A stretch of 20,672 nucleotides of DNA, from assembly GCA_016302225.1 (NCBI GenBank), contig JAEDOB010000008.1:1-20672 (forward strand), written 5' to 3'. How positions within the stretch are numbered: the first letter of the stretch is position 1; the number at the start of each line of letters is the position of its first letter. The stretch is from Oscillospiraceae bacterium (GTDB taxonomy: Bacteria; Bacillota; Clostridia; Oscillospirales; Ruminococcaceae). Shown here one piece after another: positions 1 to 7,655 of the stretch. The translations under genes and the position numbers were made by a program. The notes below the pieces were generated by a model, which worked only from the letters and a program-made list of their open reading frames with translations, was not told the origin of the DNA and made no database searches.

Positions 1-431
1 ATATTATCAAAAAATTATATGAATTAAAGGATTTTGATAAGCTTGTTGATTTGAAACAAGCTTCCATATCCAAAAGAGTAAACAACGTAAGCACAGCAAT
101 TACCGAGGACCTCTTGGACACTTCCATAAACGAGGGTTACTTCTCATTTTTGATAGATGAAGGGAGAATTTTTGTTACATTCGGTAAAAGAGATCCCGAT
201 ATAAATCCCTATAATCATTATAAATATTATTATTACATTGAAAGCCGCCATTTAACGGGAATCGGAAGGGATCTCTGGGTTGCTGCTGCAAGTGCGTTGG
301 CGTCCATTACAAACGGGATAGTCAGCTCGGCTGACGGTGCTTGGGACGATGACTGCGAATACTCCGGCGACGAGTTATGGAACGAATACTTAAATTGTCA
401 GAGGCAAAAGGACATTGATGAATACTCCTAA
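1..431 (+). CDS. Unrecognised small protein, 5' end cut by window edge (possible immunity-type protein)
   Basis: This is the only plus-strand gene. The reading frame is open from base 3 with no stop before it. The first usable start inside the window is a TTG at 51, which lacks a ribosome binding site at a sensible distance, so the true start is probably upstream of the window. The visible part is about 142 residues. It is acidic and rich in Tyr and Asn, with a run of aromatic residues (YKYYYYIE) in the middle, a hydrophobic Ala-rich helix, the motif SSADGAWDDD and a C-terminal LWNEYL. There is no signal peptide or membrane segment in the visible part. A C-terminal S-x-DGAWD motif followed by an aromatic Glu-rich helix is reminiscent of small cytoplasmic immunity proteins of polymorphic toxin systems. 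That is a recollection of style, not a family assignment. It converges on spoVM and is followed by a hairpin terminator. Confidence 0.6.
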   Translation, partial: IIKKLYELKDFDKLVDLKQASISKRVNNVSTAITEDLLDTSINEGYFSFLIDEGRIFVTFGKRDPDINPYNHYKYYYYIESRHLTGIGRDLWVAAASALASITNGIVSSADGAWDDDCEYSGDELWNEYLNCQRQKDIDEYS

Positions 432-452
432 CAGGCTTTGTCTAATATAAAT

Positions 453-495
453 ACCGCAGGCGTTTCTTTGAAAAAACCAAAGCTCCGCCTGCGGT
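453..495. terminator. Hairpin terminator shared by the convergent left-edge gene and spoVM
   Basis: A perfect 10-bp inverted repeat (453-462 ACCGCAGGCG with 486-495 CGCCTGCGGT) encloses a 3x3 internal loop and a second 5-bp stem (466-470 with 478-482) around a 7-base loop. It starts 21 bases after the plus-strand stop codon and 2 bases after the spoVM stop codon, so it can serve both convergent genes. The minus-strand exit reads TATTTATATTA, which is T-rich but interrupted. The plus-strand exit (TCTTAATCG) is poor in T, so termination is more convincing on the spoVM side. Confidence 0.7.
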
Positions 496-497
496 TC

Positions 498-587
498 TTA
501 ATCGTCAATGTCGCTTCTTCTGATACCGAAAATGATTTTCAGCAGTCCCGATAGTATTTTGGGGCTTTTTACCACAACAATTTTCAT
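498..587 (-). CDS. spoVM: SpoVM, stage V sporulation protein M (29 residues)
   Basis: This very short gene begins with ATG at 587 and ends with TAA at 498. GGAG (596-599) lies 8 bases before the start. The peptide begins MKIVVVKSPKILSG and continues as an amphipathic helix with a basic, then acidic end. Compared from memory with Bacillus subtilis SpoVM (26 residues), it shares K2, K7, P9, K10, L12, G14, a basic residue at 17, G21, R24 and D26 without any gap. It has three extra C-terminal residues (IDD). Pro9 is the residue known to matter for recognition of convex membrane. In Bacillus, SpoVM sits on the forespore membrane, anchors the SpoIVA coat basement layer and inhibits FtsH. Its place beyond thiN at the end of the yicC-thiN run matches the Bacillus order. 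Length, motif match, ribosome binding site and context together make this a firm call. Confidence 0.9.
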   Translation of the reverse strand: MKIVVVKSPKILSGLLKIIFGIRRSDIDD

Positions 588-599
588 ATAACCAACTCC

Positions 600-637
600 A
601 ATCATTCATTTTGTATATCATATGCAAATGAATGATT
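600..637 (-). repeat. Perfect 12-bp inverted repeat in the spoVM leader
   Basis: Bases 600-611 (AATCATTCATTT) are the exact reverse complement of 626-637 (AAATGAATGATT), with a 14-base AT-rich spacer. On the minus strand the 3' arm directly abuts the GGAG ribosome binding site of spoVM (596-599), and the 5' arm lies 5 bases beyond the thiN stop codon. The minus-strand exit has no T-run, so it is not an ordinary terminator for thiN. On the plus strand it is followed by TTT, giving at best a weak terminator. It could be an operator, an mRNA processing or stability hairpin, or a translation control element. Confidence 0.6.
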
Positions 638-645
638 TTTGTTCA
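617..645 (-). promoter_or_regulatory. Possible spoVM promoter (weak match)
   Basis: On the minus strand TGAACA (640-645) and TATGAT (617-622) are separated by 17 bases. This matches the sigma-A consensus at 4 of 6 and 5 of 6 positions. The -35 box overlaps the thiN stop codon and the -10 box lies in the spacer of the 600-637 palindrome. A separate spoVM promoter is expected because spoVM is transcribed by sigma-E in Bacillus. I could not place a convincing sigma-E -35 and -10 pair here, so the call is tentative. Confidence 0.25.
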
Positions 646-1272
646 TATCCTGTCACTTTTGGTTCGGATAATGAGGAGCTTTCCTTTTTTCAACTCAATT
701 GTGCATTTTTCGGAAAGAAATTCGTTGCTGATACCCAGCGGAAATCCCGCAGACAGCACCCCATTCTCCAACGGATATTTCAAGTCCTTGAGATATACTC
801 CTTCACAGATTTCAGTCAACGAAAAAACAGAAATGTAATGGTAATCCTCTTTGAAATAGACAGTAATTCCGGGCAGCTGAACGGCAACCGCTTCACTATC
901 GCTTAATAGAAGCCCCTTGCCGCCGTTGTCTGCAATGTAGTTAAGTGTCTGAATGTTTGCAATGGTGTGGTCAAGCCGTCCGCCTATTCCGCCGAGGATA
1001 ACAAAATCCTTGCAGCCCAGACGAAATCCAGTTTTTACGGCTATCATCATATCCGTATCGTCCTTTTCGGGAGGATAACATTCGACCTTACCGCAGCAAT
1101 CCTTGACGCTTATGGTATCAAAATCGCCGACAGCGAGTTTCGGCTGCACTCCTAAGCTTTCAGCCAGCTTAACCCCTCCATCGGCGCATATTACCATATC
1201 ATTGTCGGAAAGCGAAAAATCGAAAGTACTGTTGCACGGACAACCGCCGAAAATAAAACAACGCTTGCTCAT
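643..1272 (-). CDS. thiN: Thiamine pyrophosphokinase
   Basis: The enzyme transfers pyrophosphate from ATP to thiamine to make the cofactor thiamine pyrophosphate in the cytoplasm. It has 209 residues, normal for the family. The family blocks are present in order: ICADGG (about 28-33), the acidic VGDFDT (48-53), KDDTD (70-74) and GGIGGRLDHT (94-103). The C-terminal half is the beta-rich substrate-binding domain, containing the weaker stretch ENGVLSAGFPLGISNE. The chosen start is the ATG at 1272, which overlaps the rsgA stop as ATGA and gives translational coupling. A TTG 18 bases upstream would add six residues but is less likely. In Bacillus rpe usually lies between rsgA and thiN; here the two genes are directly joined. 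Confidence 0.93.
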   Translation of the reverse strand: MSKRCFIFGGCPCNSTFDFSLSDNDMVICADGGVKLAESLGVQPKLAVGDFDTISVKDCCGKVECYPPEKDDTDMMIAVKTGFRLGCKDFVILGGIGGRLDHTIANIQTLNYIADNGGKGLLLSDSEAVAVQLPGITVYFKEDYHYISVFSLTEICEGVYLKDLKYPLENGVLSAGFPLGISNEFLSEKCTIELKKGKLLIIRTKSDRI

Positions 1273-2168
1273 TGCTTGCTGACTTCCCAATCCTTGATAT
1301 TTTTTGCTTCTTCGTACATTTCACAGTAGCTTTTGTAACGTGAAAGTGAGATCTCCCCTCTGTCCACCGCCTCACGCACGGCACAGCGTTTCTCGGAAAT
1401 GTGGGCACAATCGGGGAAAGCACATTTGGTCAGATACGGCTGAAACTCTGCAAAGCAAAGCTCCAGCTTGTCCTTGTGGATAATATCGTACCGATTTGTA
1501 TCAAAGGTAGAAAATCCCGGTGTATCTGCGATGTAAGCACCGTTTTTCAGCTTATACAGCTCGGTATGACGTGTAGTGTGACGCCCTCTGCCAAGCTTTT
1601 CGCTTATCTCACCTGTGCGCAGCTCCAGACTGTCATCAAGGTGATTGAGAAGGGTGGACTTCCCTACGCCTGTGTTACCTGTAAAGGCACAGATCTTACC
1701 CTTTATCATATCCAAAAGCTGCAGATAACTGTTTTCATCGGAATAATCGACCTCAATTATCTTTATGCCCGCCTTTGAATAGATGTCCGCAATTTCGCTG
1801 TTTGCTTCAAGGTCAAGCTTTGTTACAACAATAATATTTTCTATATCTTTATAGGCTGATATAGCAATAAACTTGTCTATCAAAGTGTAATTTGGCTTGG
1901 GCGAACAGCTGGAAACCACAAAGATAAGTATATCCAGATTTGCAAGCGGCGGACGGATAATATAGTTTTTCCTTTCAAGAATATCCGAAATGACCGCCTT
2001 TTCACCGTTTACATCGTCCAGCGTTACCCTGTCACCGACAGCAGGAGAGATATTCCTTTTTCGGAATATCCCCCTTGCCTTGCATTCAAAAATGCCTTTG
2101 GGTGTTTCTGTCAGGTAAAGTCCGCCGATAGACTTTGTTACGAGTCCCGTAAGCTTTTCAGAACTCAT
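1269..2168 (-). CDS. rsgA: RsgA, small-subunit ribosome biogenesis GTPase
   Basis: RsgA (YjeQ, CpgA) is a circularly permuted GTPase that checks and releases the maturing 30S subunit. It has 299 residues. An N-terminal OB-fold (about 1-70) is followed by GTPase motifs in permuted order: TKLD (G4, 116-119), GNTGVGKS (G1, 164-171), the switch GRGRHTTRHTELY (193-205) and DTPG (G3, 215-218). A C-terminal zinc site follows, with C249, C254, H256 and C262. The G1 loop has Thr where Ser is commoner (GxSGVGKS), a conservative change. The start is ATG at 2168, 6 bases after the kinase gene, with GGTGA in front. CpgA is a known PrkC substrate in Bacillus, which fits its place right after the kinase. 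Confidence 0.95.
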   Translation of the reverse strand: MSSEKLTGLVTKSIGGLYLTETPKGIFECKARGIFRKRNISPAVGDRVTLDDVNGEKAVISDILERKNYIIRPPLANLDILIFVVSSCSPKPNYTLIDKFIAISAYKDIENIIVVTKLDLEANSEIADIYSKAGIKIIEVDYSDENSYLQLLDMIKGKICAFTGNTGVGKSTLLNHLDDSLELRTGEISEKLGRGRHTTRHTELYKLKNGAYIADTPGFSTFDTNRYDIIHKDKLELCFAEFQPYLTKCAFPDCAHISEKRCAVREAVDRGEISLSRYKSYCEMYEEAKNIKDWEVSKQ

Positions 2169-2174
2169 ACTGCG

Positions 2175-4502
2175 TCACCAGCCATACTGTACATCATCAC
2201 CGGGTAATGTTTCCTCAAAGTGGAAAGGATCCGATGTGTCTTTTGTTTGTTCGCCGATGTCGGGATAGTCCTCAGATGGGGCAACCGTAGTAGGGACATC
2301 TTCTCCGTAAGGGGGAATATACACATTGTCTGTATTTGCCGTAGTTTCGGCAGGCTTGGGAGCAAAGAGATTTCTCAGCTTCTCATCGTCCTGATTGATC
2401 AGAGTAACCACAGCACCCTCTTCACCTGCGAAATTTATCGAATACTCTGCAAAGGAATCACTTACGCCATCGGAATTAGTTGCTTCAATAAATATCTTCT
2501 GAGTTTCACTGCCTCTTACCTTGATCTTAACGGTAGAAACGTAAGCAATATTGTCAACTGCGGCATCTCCGCATACATTTCCGTTGATATATGCCTTGAA
2601 CGAAGCCTTGCCTTTAAGACCGGAAGGTATATTGATGGTGATCTCAGCCTCAGCCTCGGGAGGAACACCTGTACTAACGGTAATAACAAACTCCTGATTA
2701 GGCGGGATAACATTCTGATTGCCCTCTGCATCTGTTTTGGGAATACTCTGTGAAAGCACCTCATTTTCGGGAGCGGAGGAATCAATGGTTTCGATCTTGA
2801 CGTTAAGAATATTGTGCTCGTCAAGGAGCTTTCTCGCATCATCAAGCTTCATGCCGACAACATTGGGAACGATAGAATTTGTCTGCTCGGGTCCCTTGCT
2901 GACATACATCTTGACTTCCGTGCCTTCCTTTACCATAGAACCTATCTCAGGCTCGGTACGGATAACGGTGTTTTCCTGCTGGTCATCAACAACAACTACG
3001 GGAATTACCTTCAGCTTCAGACGTTCAAGCATAGTCTGAGCGGTGTCCGCTTCGACCTCCTTGACCATAGGTATCTGAACCTGCTTGGGACCCTTGCTGA
3101 GCTTAACTATAACAGTAGTCTTGCCTACAATGAAATCGCGTCCCTCCTCGGGAGCCTGTGAAATGATCGTGCCCGCAGGTGCGTCATTGTACTCTTCGAC
3201 CTCAACATTCATTGTGAAGTAGTCCTTGAAGCTTTCGTTGACGGTTTCATAGCTGTATCCTACAATTTTAGGCATCTGCTGGATAACATTATCCGTCTTG
3301 CCAATTCTTCCGAAAAGAATTACCGCAATGAAAACAACAACAACTATCAGCACTCCTGCCGCAACTGCTGTAAGCGCAACAATAAATACGGAAGCGCCGC
3401 TGCTTTCCTCTTCCTCTTCTTCCTCCTCAGGTTCAGCGGGAACGGGAACAGGCTTTGGTGTTGCTTTTTTCGGCAGATATTCCTTAACAGGTTCTTCTTT
3501 TTCGATCTTCACTTTCTTCGATTCCTTTTCAGCAGATTTTTCGTCCTTGTCGCCTGAACGTCCTCCAAACAGCGAAATCTTTTTGCTGCCTGACTGGTTA
3601 TCACGCTTTACCTTATCGGGGTTATAGTAGCTTTCAGGCTTCTGTGTAAGATAAGTGTATTCAAATACAATGGAAGGATTCTTCTTGAATTCTTCAATAT
3701 CCTTTATCATTTCCGAAGCTGACTGATAACGCTCGGAGGCGTCCCTCTGCATTGCACGAAGAACGATCTCCTCAAGCCCCTCGGGGATAGTGTCATTTAT
3801 CTCTCTGGGACGCTTTGGAGTCTGCTGCATGTGCATCAGGGCGATCTGAACGGGGTTATCTCCGTCAAAGGGCTTAACACCCGTCAGCATCTCATACATC
3901 ATAACACCGACAGAGTAAATATCGCTCTTTTCGTCGGTAATATCTCCCCTTGCCTGCTCGGGACTGATATAATGAACGGAGCCTATTGCCTTATCGGAAA
4001 TGGTCTTGCCCTCTTCCCTTGCAAATCTGGCTATTCCGAAGTCCATGACCTTTATGGTGCCGTCGGGGAAAAGCATGATATTCTGGGGCTTTATATCCCT
4101 GTGGACGATTCCCCTGTCATGAGCATGCTGGAGTGCTCGGAGCACCTGAATAATAAAATGGATAGTATCCTTCCATTTCAGCACACCCTGCTGTTCGATA
4201 AATTCCTTCAGAGTAATGCCGTCAATATATTCCATGACGATATACTGCATCTTGTCCGAGAAGCTTACGTCATATATTTTAACGATATTCGGGTGAGAAA
4301 GAACAGCTATTGCCTTAGATTCGTTTCTGAATCTTCTGATAAATTCATCGTTATCGGAAAACTCATTTTTGAGTATCTTTACGGCAACGACTCTGTCCTC
4401 CATAATATCGTTGGCCTTGTAGACGTCCGCCATTCCTCCAATACCGATAAGCTCGGTGATCTCATAACGTCCGTCAAGCTTCTTGCCAATATTTTTATCC
4501 AT
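2175..4502 (-). CDS. prkC: PASTA-domain Ser/Thr protein kinase (PrkC type)
   Basis: This membrane kinase senses peptidoglycan fragments or lipid II outside the cell and phosphorylates cytoplasmic proteins. From the ATG at 4502 it has 775 residues. That start lies 8 bases after GGAG; an upstream GTG overlaps the GGAG and is rejected. The kinase domain (about 10-270) has the glycine loop GIGGMADVY, Lys42 in VAVKIL, HRDIKPQN (Asp136) and DFG (154-156). A Lys/Glu-rich linker follows, then eight consecutive Glu (359-366) just before a single membrane helix (about 371-397). Outside are three PASTA repeats beginning near MPKIVGYS, IPMVKEVE and VPNVVGMK, then an Ig-like beta domain and a Pro/Thr/Asp-rich tail. 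At 775 residues it is longer than Bacillus PrkC (about 650) because of the linker and tail. Its phosphatase partner is encoded 42 bases upstream. Confidence 0.96.
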   Translation of the reverse strand: MDKNIGKKLDGRYEITELIGIGGMADVYKANDIMEDRVVAVKILKNEFSDNDEFIRRFRNESKAIAVLSHPNIVKIYDVSFSDKMQYIVMEYIDGITLKEFIEQQGVLKWKDTIHFIIQVLRALQHAHDRGIVHRDIKPQNIMLFPDGTIKVMDFGIARFAREEGKTISDKAIGSVHYISPEQARGDITDEKSDIYSVGVMMYEMLTGVKPFDGDNPVQIALMHMQQTPKRPREINDTIPEGLEEIVLRAMQRDASERYQSASEMIKDIEEFKKNPSIVFEYTYLTQKPESYYNPDKVKRDNQSGSKKISLFGGRSGDKDEKSAEKESKKVKIEKEEPVKEYLPKKATPKPVPVPAEPEEEEEEEESSGASVFIVALTAVAAGVLIVVVVFIAVILFGRIGKTDNVIQQMPKIVGYSYETVNESFKDYFTMNVEVEEYNDAPAGTIISQAPEEGRDFIVGKTTVIVKLSKGPKQVQIPMVKEVEADTAQTMLERLKLKVIPVVVVDDQQENTVIRTEPEIGSMVKEGTEVKMYVSKGPEQTNSIVPNVVGMKLDDARKLLDEHNILNVKIETIDSSAPENEVLSQSIPKTDAEGNQNVIPPNQEFVITVSTGVPPEAEAEITINIPSGLKGKASFKAYINGNVCGDAAVDNIAYVSTVKIKVRGSETQKIFIEATNSDGVSDSFAEYSINFAGEEGAVVTLINQDDEKLRNLFAPKPAETTANTDNVYIPPYGEDVPTTVAPSEDYPDIGEQTKDTSDPFHFEETLPGDDVQYGW

Positions 4503-4544
4503 CAAATTCACTCCTGTATATAAATCCTGAAATGCTCGGTCGGG

Positions 4545-5285
4545 TTATGTGTTATCGCAGTATACTATTACTGCGGACACATTATCGCGGCTTCCCGAAT
4601 CCAAAGCAAACTGCACCATTTCATCGGCGGAAGTCTGCCGTTCGGTAATCTGATTTAATTTATGTAAAATATCCGAATCCTCGCACACGCCGGTAAGCCC
4701 GTCTGTGCAGAGCAGGAATATAGAATTTTCGATGCCTTTTATCTCAAAATAGTCAGGTCCCACCGAACTGCTGACTCCGAGAGCCTTAGTAAGATAATTG
4801 CGTTTCGGGTGGGTTTTAAGCTCTTCCTTGCTGATCTCACCATTGATGTACATATCCATGACAACTGTATGGTCAACGGTTATCTGAGTTATCTCATTGT
4901 CGGCGATAAAATATGCCCTTGAATCGCCCACGTTTATAATATGGGCATTGTTTTCGCAGAAAATTGCCGCAACGCAGGTAGTTCCCATTCCGCTCATTTC
5001 TTCATTGGAGCAGGCAAGGTCATAGATAACGGCATTTGCAGTATTTACAGCGGAAATAAGCAGATTTCTGATGGAATTTTCATCAGCACCGCTTCTGTAG
5101 CCCCTGGTTATAATATCGGACAAAACACGTATGGCATTGCTGCTTGCTTCGCTGCCCGCATTTTCTCCGCCCATACCATCACAGACAATTGCCGCAAATG
5201 CCCCCTCGCCAAGGTCTAGGATACAAACTCTGTCCTGATTTTCGGCACGGATATATCCGATGTCGGTTTTAGAATAACAATTCAC
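4545..5285 (-). CDS. prpC: PP2C-family Ser/Thr phosphatase (Stp/PrpC), partner of the PASTA kinase
   Basis: A soluble, metal-dependent phosphatase that removes phosphate from PrkC and its substrates. It has 246 residues, the usual length of bacterial Stp/PrpC. The PP2C metal-binding motifs are complete: ENQDR (Asp18), VCDGMGGENAG (Asp36 and Gly37), GMGTT, VGDSRAY, the TVDHT segment, LCTDGLT and SRDNVSAVIV near the C-terminus. The start is the GTG at 5285, 8 bases after GAGG; the protein then begins MNCYSKTDIGYIRAENQD, typical of the family. A GTG 9 bases further upstream overlaps the ribosome binding site and is unlikely. Phosphatase followed by kinase is the standard Firmicutes pair. Confidence 0.95.
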   Translation of the reverse strand: MNCYSKTDIGYIRAENQDRVCILDLGEGAFAAIVCDGMGGENAGSEASSNAIRVLSDIITRGYRSGADENSIRNLLISAVNTANAVIYDLACSNEEMSGMGTTCVAAIFCENNAHIINVGDSRAYFIADNEITQITVDHTVVMDMYINGEISKEELKTHPKRNYLTKALGVSSSVGPDYFEIKGIENSIFLLCTDGLTGVCEDSDILHKLNQITERQTSADEMVQFALDSGSRDNVSAVIVYCDNT

Positions 5286-5300
5286 AGCAATCACCTCACT

Positions 5301-6329
5301 TTATATTTCATATTCTCGTCTAAGCTGACCGCAGGCTGCATTAATGTCTGCGCCAAGGGTCCGCCTTACAGTAACATTTATTCCTTTTTGCGAAAGATAA
5401 TCCGAAAATGCGGATAGAGAATTTCTGTCAGCCTTAAAATCACGTTCCTTTATCTCATTTACAGGGATCAAATTCAGATGACAGTTCATACCCTTGAGAA
5501 GCCTTATCAGACCGTCAGCGTCCTGCTTCCCATCATTCACACCCTTGATAACTGCATATTCAAAGGAAATGCGGCGTCCCGTCTTATCCATATAATCACG
5601 GCAGGCAGTCATAAGCTCGCCTATGGAGTAACGCTTGTTCACGGGCATTATTTCACTTCTTTTTTCATCGGACGAAGCATGCAGTGAAACCGAAAGCGTA
5701 AGCCCCATACGAAGCTCGGCAAGGTCATAAATCCTGTCAACAAGTCCGCAGGTGGAAAGCGAAACATGCCTAAGGCTCATATTTCTGCCCTCCTCACAGG
5801 AGAGAAGCTGCAAAAATCTCACCACATTATCAAAATTATCCAGCGGCTCGCCAATGCCCATAAGCACAATGCTGTCAACATGTCTGCCCGAATTTCTTTC
5901 CGCAGCATAGACCTGTCCCAGCATTTCCGACGGCAGGAGATTTCTTTTAAAGCCCGCAATGGTCGAAGCGCAGAACTTACAGCCCATTTTGCAGCCCACC
6001 TGCGTGGAGATGCAAAGGCTGTTGCCGTGCTTGTAATCCATCAGAACGGATTCAATGTGATTGCCGTCGTCCAGCTCATATAGATATTTTACAGTATTAT
6101 CTATTAAAGATTCAAGCTTTCTGACAACAATTAGATTTTTTATACAAAATTTTTCTTCTAGCTTTGTAGAAAGTGACGATGAAATATTGGACATTTCGCT
6201 GAAACTCACCGCTTGCTTGCAATGAAGCCAGTCAAAGATCTGTTTTGCTCTGAATTTTTTCTCGCCCATTTTCAGAATTTCTTCCGTTAATTCATCGAGT
6301 GTCAGCGATAAAATATCTATTCTGTCCAT
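5301..6329 (-). CDS. rlmN: RlmN, radical SAM rRNA/tRNA adenine-C2 methyltransferase
   Basis: RlmN methylates C2 of A2503 in 23S rRNA and of A37 in some tRNAs using a radical SAM mechanism. The protein has 342 residues, normal for the family. It has an N-terminal accessory helical domain (about 1-80). The radical SAM cluster CKMGCKFC follows, with C113, C117 and C120 in the CxxxCxxC spacing. MGIGEPLDNFDNV is the GEPL SAM-binding motif. The sequence SVSLHAS and the C-terminal AACGQL (C333) follow; C333 is the resolving or methyl-carrying cysteine of the family. It differs from Cfr resistance enzymes in its full RlmN-style N-terminus and its place in a core operon. The start is ATG at 6329 with a near-perfect GGAGGTGA four bases before it. 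Confidence 0.96.
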   Translation of the reverse strand: MDRIDILSLTLDELTEEILKMGEKKFRAKQIFDWLHCKQAVSFSEMSNISSSLSTKLEEKFCIKNLIVVRKLESLIDNTVKYLYELDDGNHIESVLMDYKHGNSLCISTQVGCKMGCKFCASTIAGFKRNLLPSEMLGQVYAAERNSGRHVDSIVLMGIGEPLDNFDNVVRFLQLLSCEEGRNMSLRHVSLSTCGLVDRIYDLAELRMGLTLSVSLHASSDEKRSEIMPVNKRYSIGELMTACRDYMDKTGRRISFEYAVIKGVNDGKQDADGLIRLLKGMNCHLNLIPVNEIKERDFKADRNSLSAFSDYLSQKGINVTVRRTLGADINAACGQLRREYEI

Positions 6330-6347
6330 TATTTCACCTCCATATAT

Positions 6348-7655
6348 TTATTCTTTTCGGAGCTTGCAGATGAAGAATCCGTCACTTCCGAAATCCTTGG
6401 GAAACACGGTTGCCCTGCCCTTCCCGAACGGTTCGCCCATATTTTCAAGAAAAGGTATTTCCTTAAACTGCGGATTACGTTCCAGAAATTTGTCAACAAC
6501 TTCGTCATTCTCGCTGCGGCTTACCGAACAGGTAGAGTATATCAGTTCACCGCCGTCCCTCAGATATTTTGCCGAGGTTTCGAGAATACTCAGCTGTATT
6601 TCGGGCAGCCTTTGAAGCTCGCACTCATTTTTGTATTTGATCTCAGGCTTGCGTCTTATAACGCCCAGACCGGAGCATGGAACATCACAAAGTATTTTGT
6701 CAGCCGTTGGGATATTTTCGGAGTAAACCGAAGCATTATTCTCGGCAGCTGTTATTATGTCCAGTTTAAGCCTTGCTGCACCCTCTGCTACAAGGTCGGC
6801 ACGCTTTTTATGAAGCTCATAGGCAAACAGACTTCCCTTATTTCCCATGATCTCCGCAATGGTAAAGCTTTTTCCGCCGGGGGCAGAGCACATATCCAGC
6901 ACAACATCTCCCGAAACAGCCCCCAAGGCCTCCGCACAAAGCTGTGAAGATATATCTTGAACGTGAAATAAGCCTTCTTTAAATGCCGAAAGCTGCTCAA
7001 CATTTCCTGTTCCGTGAATTAAAAGGCAATTTGGCAGAATATCACAAATATCCGCCGAAACACCTTCATCTGCCAGACGCTTGACAAGCTTCTCAGATTC
7101 GGTAAGAGTAGTGTTTACCCTGACGGCGATCGGCGGAGGTTCGCTGTCAAGCCCGATAAGCGACACAGCATTTTCCTCGCCATATTCCGAGATAAGTTTT
7201 TTCACCAGCCATACGGGACAGGAATTTTCAACGGAAAGCCGTTCGATCCTGTCACCGGGATATTCTATCCTTTTGCCGTCCCGAATAAAGCTTCTGAGGA
7301 CAGCATTTACAAAGCCCGAAGCACTTGATTTTCTATTAGCCTTCACAAGCTCCACAGAACCGTTTACCGCCGCATTGTCGGGGATCTTATCCATATGCAA
7401 AAGCTGATAAAGTCCCATTCTGAGGACGATGAGCACTTCTATATCAAGCTTATTGGGGGACTTTTTGCTGTATTTTGAAACAATGTGATCAAGTGTGAGC
7501 CTTCGCTCGATAACACCGTAAAACAGCCTTGAAACAAGACGCTTATCCTGCGGAGAAAGAGCCGTAGAATTAAGTGCCGAAGAAAGAGCAATGTTTGAAT
7601 ATGCGCTTTTTTCCATCTTCACGAGAAGGTCATAAACCACCTGCAAAGCACTCAT
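6348..7655 (-). CDS. rsmB: RsmB, 16S rRNA cytosine-C5 methyltransferase
   Basis: RsmB (Sun, Fmu) makes m5C at position 967 of 16S rRNA. The protein has 435 residues. An N-terminal NusB-like RNA-binding domain (about 1-130) precedes a Rossmann methyltransferase domain. The SAM loop is LDMCSAPGGKS (253-263). The two family cysteines are in DVPCSGLG (C327) and YSTCS (C376, the catalytic nucleophile in this family). ENDEVV and a terminal GFFICKL strand complete the fold. The start ATG at 7655 overlaps the stop codon of the upstream peptidase by one base (TAATG), so the two are translationally coupled; AAGGAG lies 9 bases upstream. The rsmB-rlmN-prpC order matches Bacillus yloM-yloN-prpC. Confidence 0.95.
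   Translation of the reverse strand: MSALQVVYDLLVKMEKSAYSNIALSSALNSTALSPQDKRLVSRLFYGVIERRLTLDHIVSKYSKKSPNKLDIEVLIVLRMGLYQLLHMDKIPDNAAVNGSVELVKANRKSSASGFVNAVLRSFIRDGKRIEYPGDRIERLSVENSCPVWLVKKLISEYGEENAVSLIGLDSEPPPIAVRVNTTLTESEKLVKRLADEGVSADICDILPNCLLIHGTGNVEQLSAFKEGLFHVQDISSQLCAEALGAVSGDVVLDMCSAPGGKSFTIAEIMGNKGSLFAYELHKKRADLVAEGAARLKLDIITAAENNASVYSENIPTADKILCDVPCSGLGVIRRKPEIKYKNECELQRLPEIQLSILETSAKYLRDGGELIYSTCSVSRSENDEVVDKFLERNPQFKEIPFLENMGEPFGKGRATVFPKDFGSDGFFICKLRKE

Noticed and set aside
588..720. Sigma-E promoter for spoVM
   Set aside because: CATATGAT resembles a sigma-E -10 box, but no matching -35 element is found at 14-15 bases, so only a weak sigma-A-like pair is listed.
622..906. 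Plus-strand frame after the palindrome, opposite thiN
   Set aside because: It starts inside the spoVM leader repeat and is antisense to the thiN C-terminal half; no motif is seen.
3831..4523. Long open frame on the plus strand opposite the kinase gene
   Set aside because: It lies fully antisense to clear kinase motifs, has no ribosome binding site and no recognisable domain; it is a shadow of the kinase codons.
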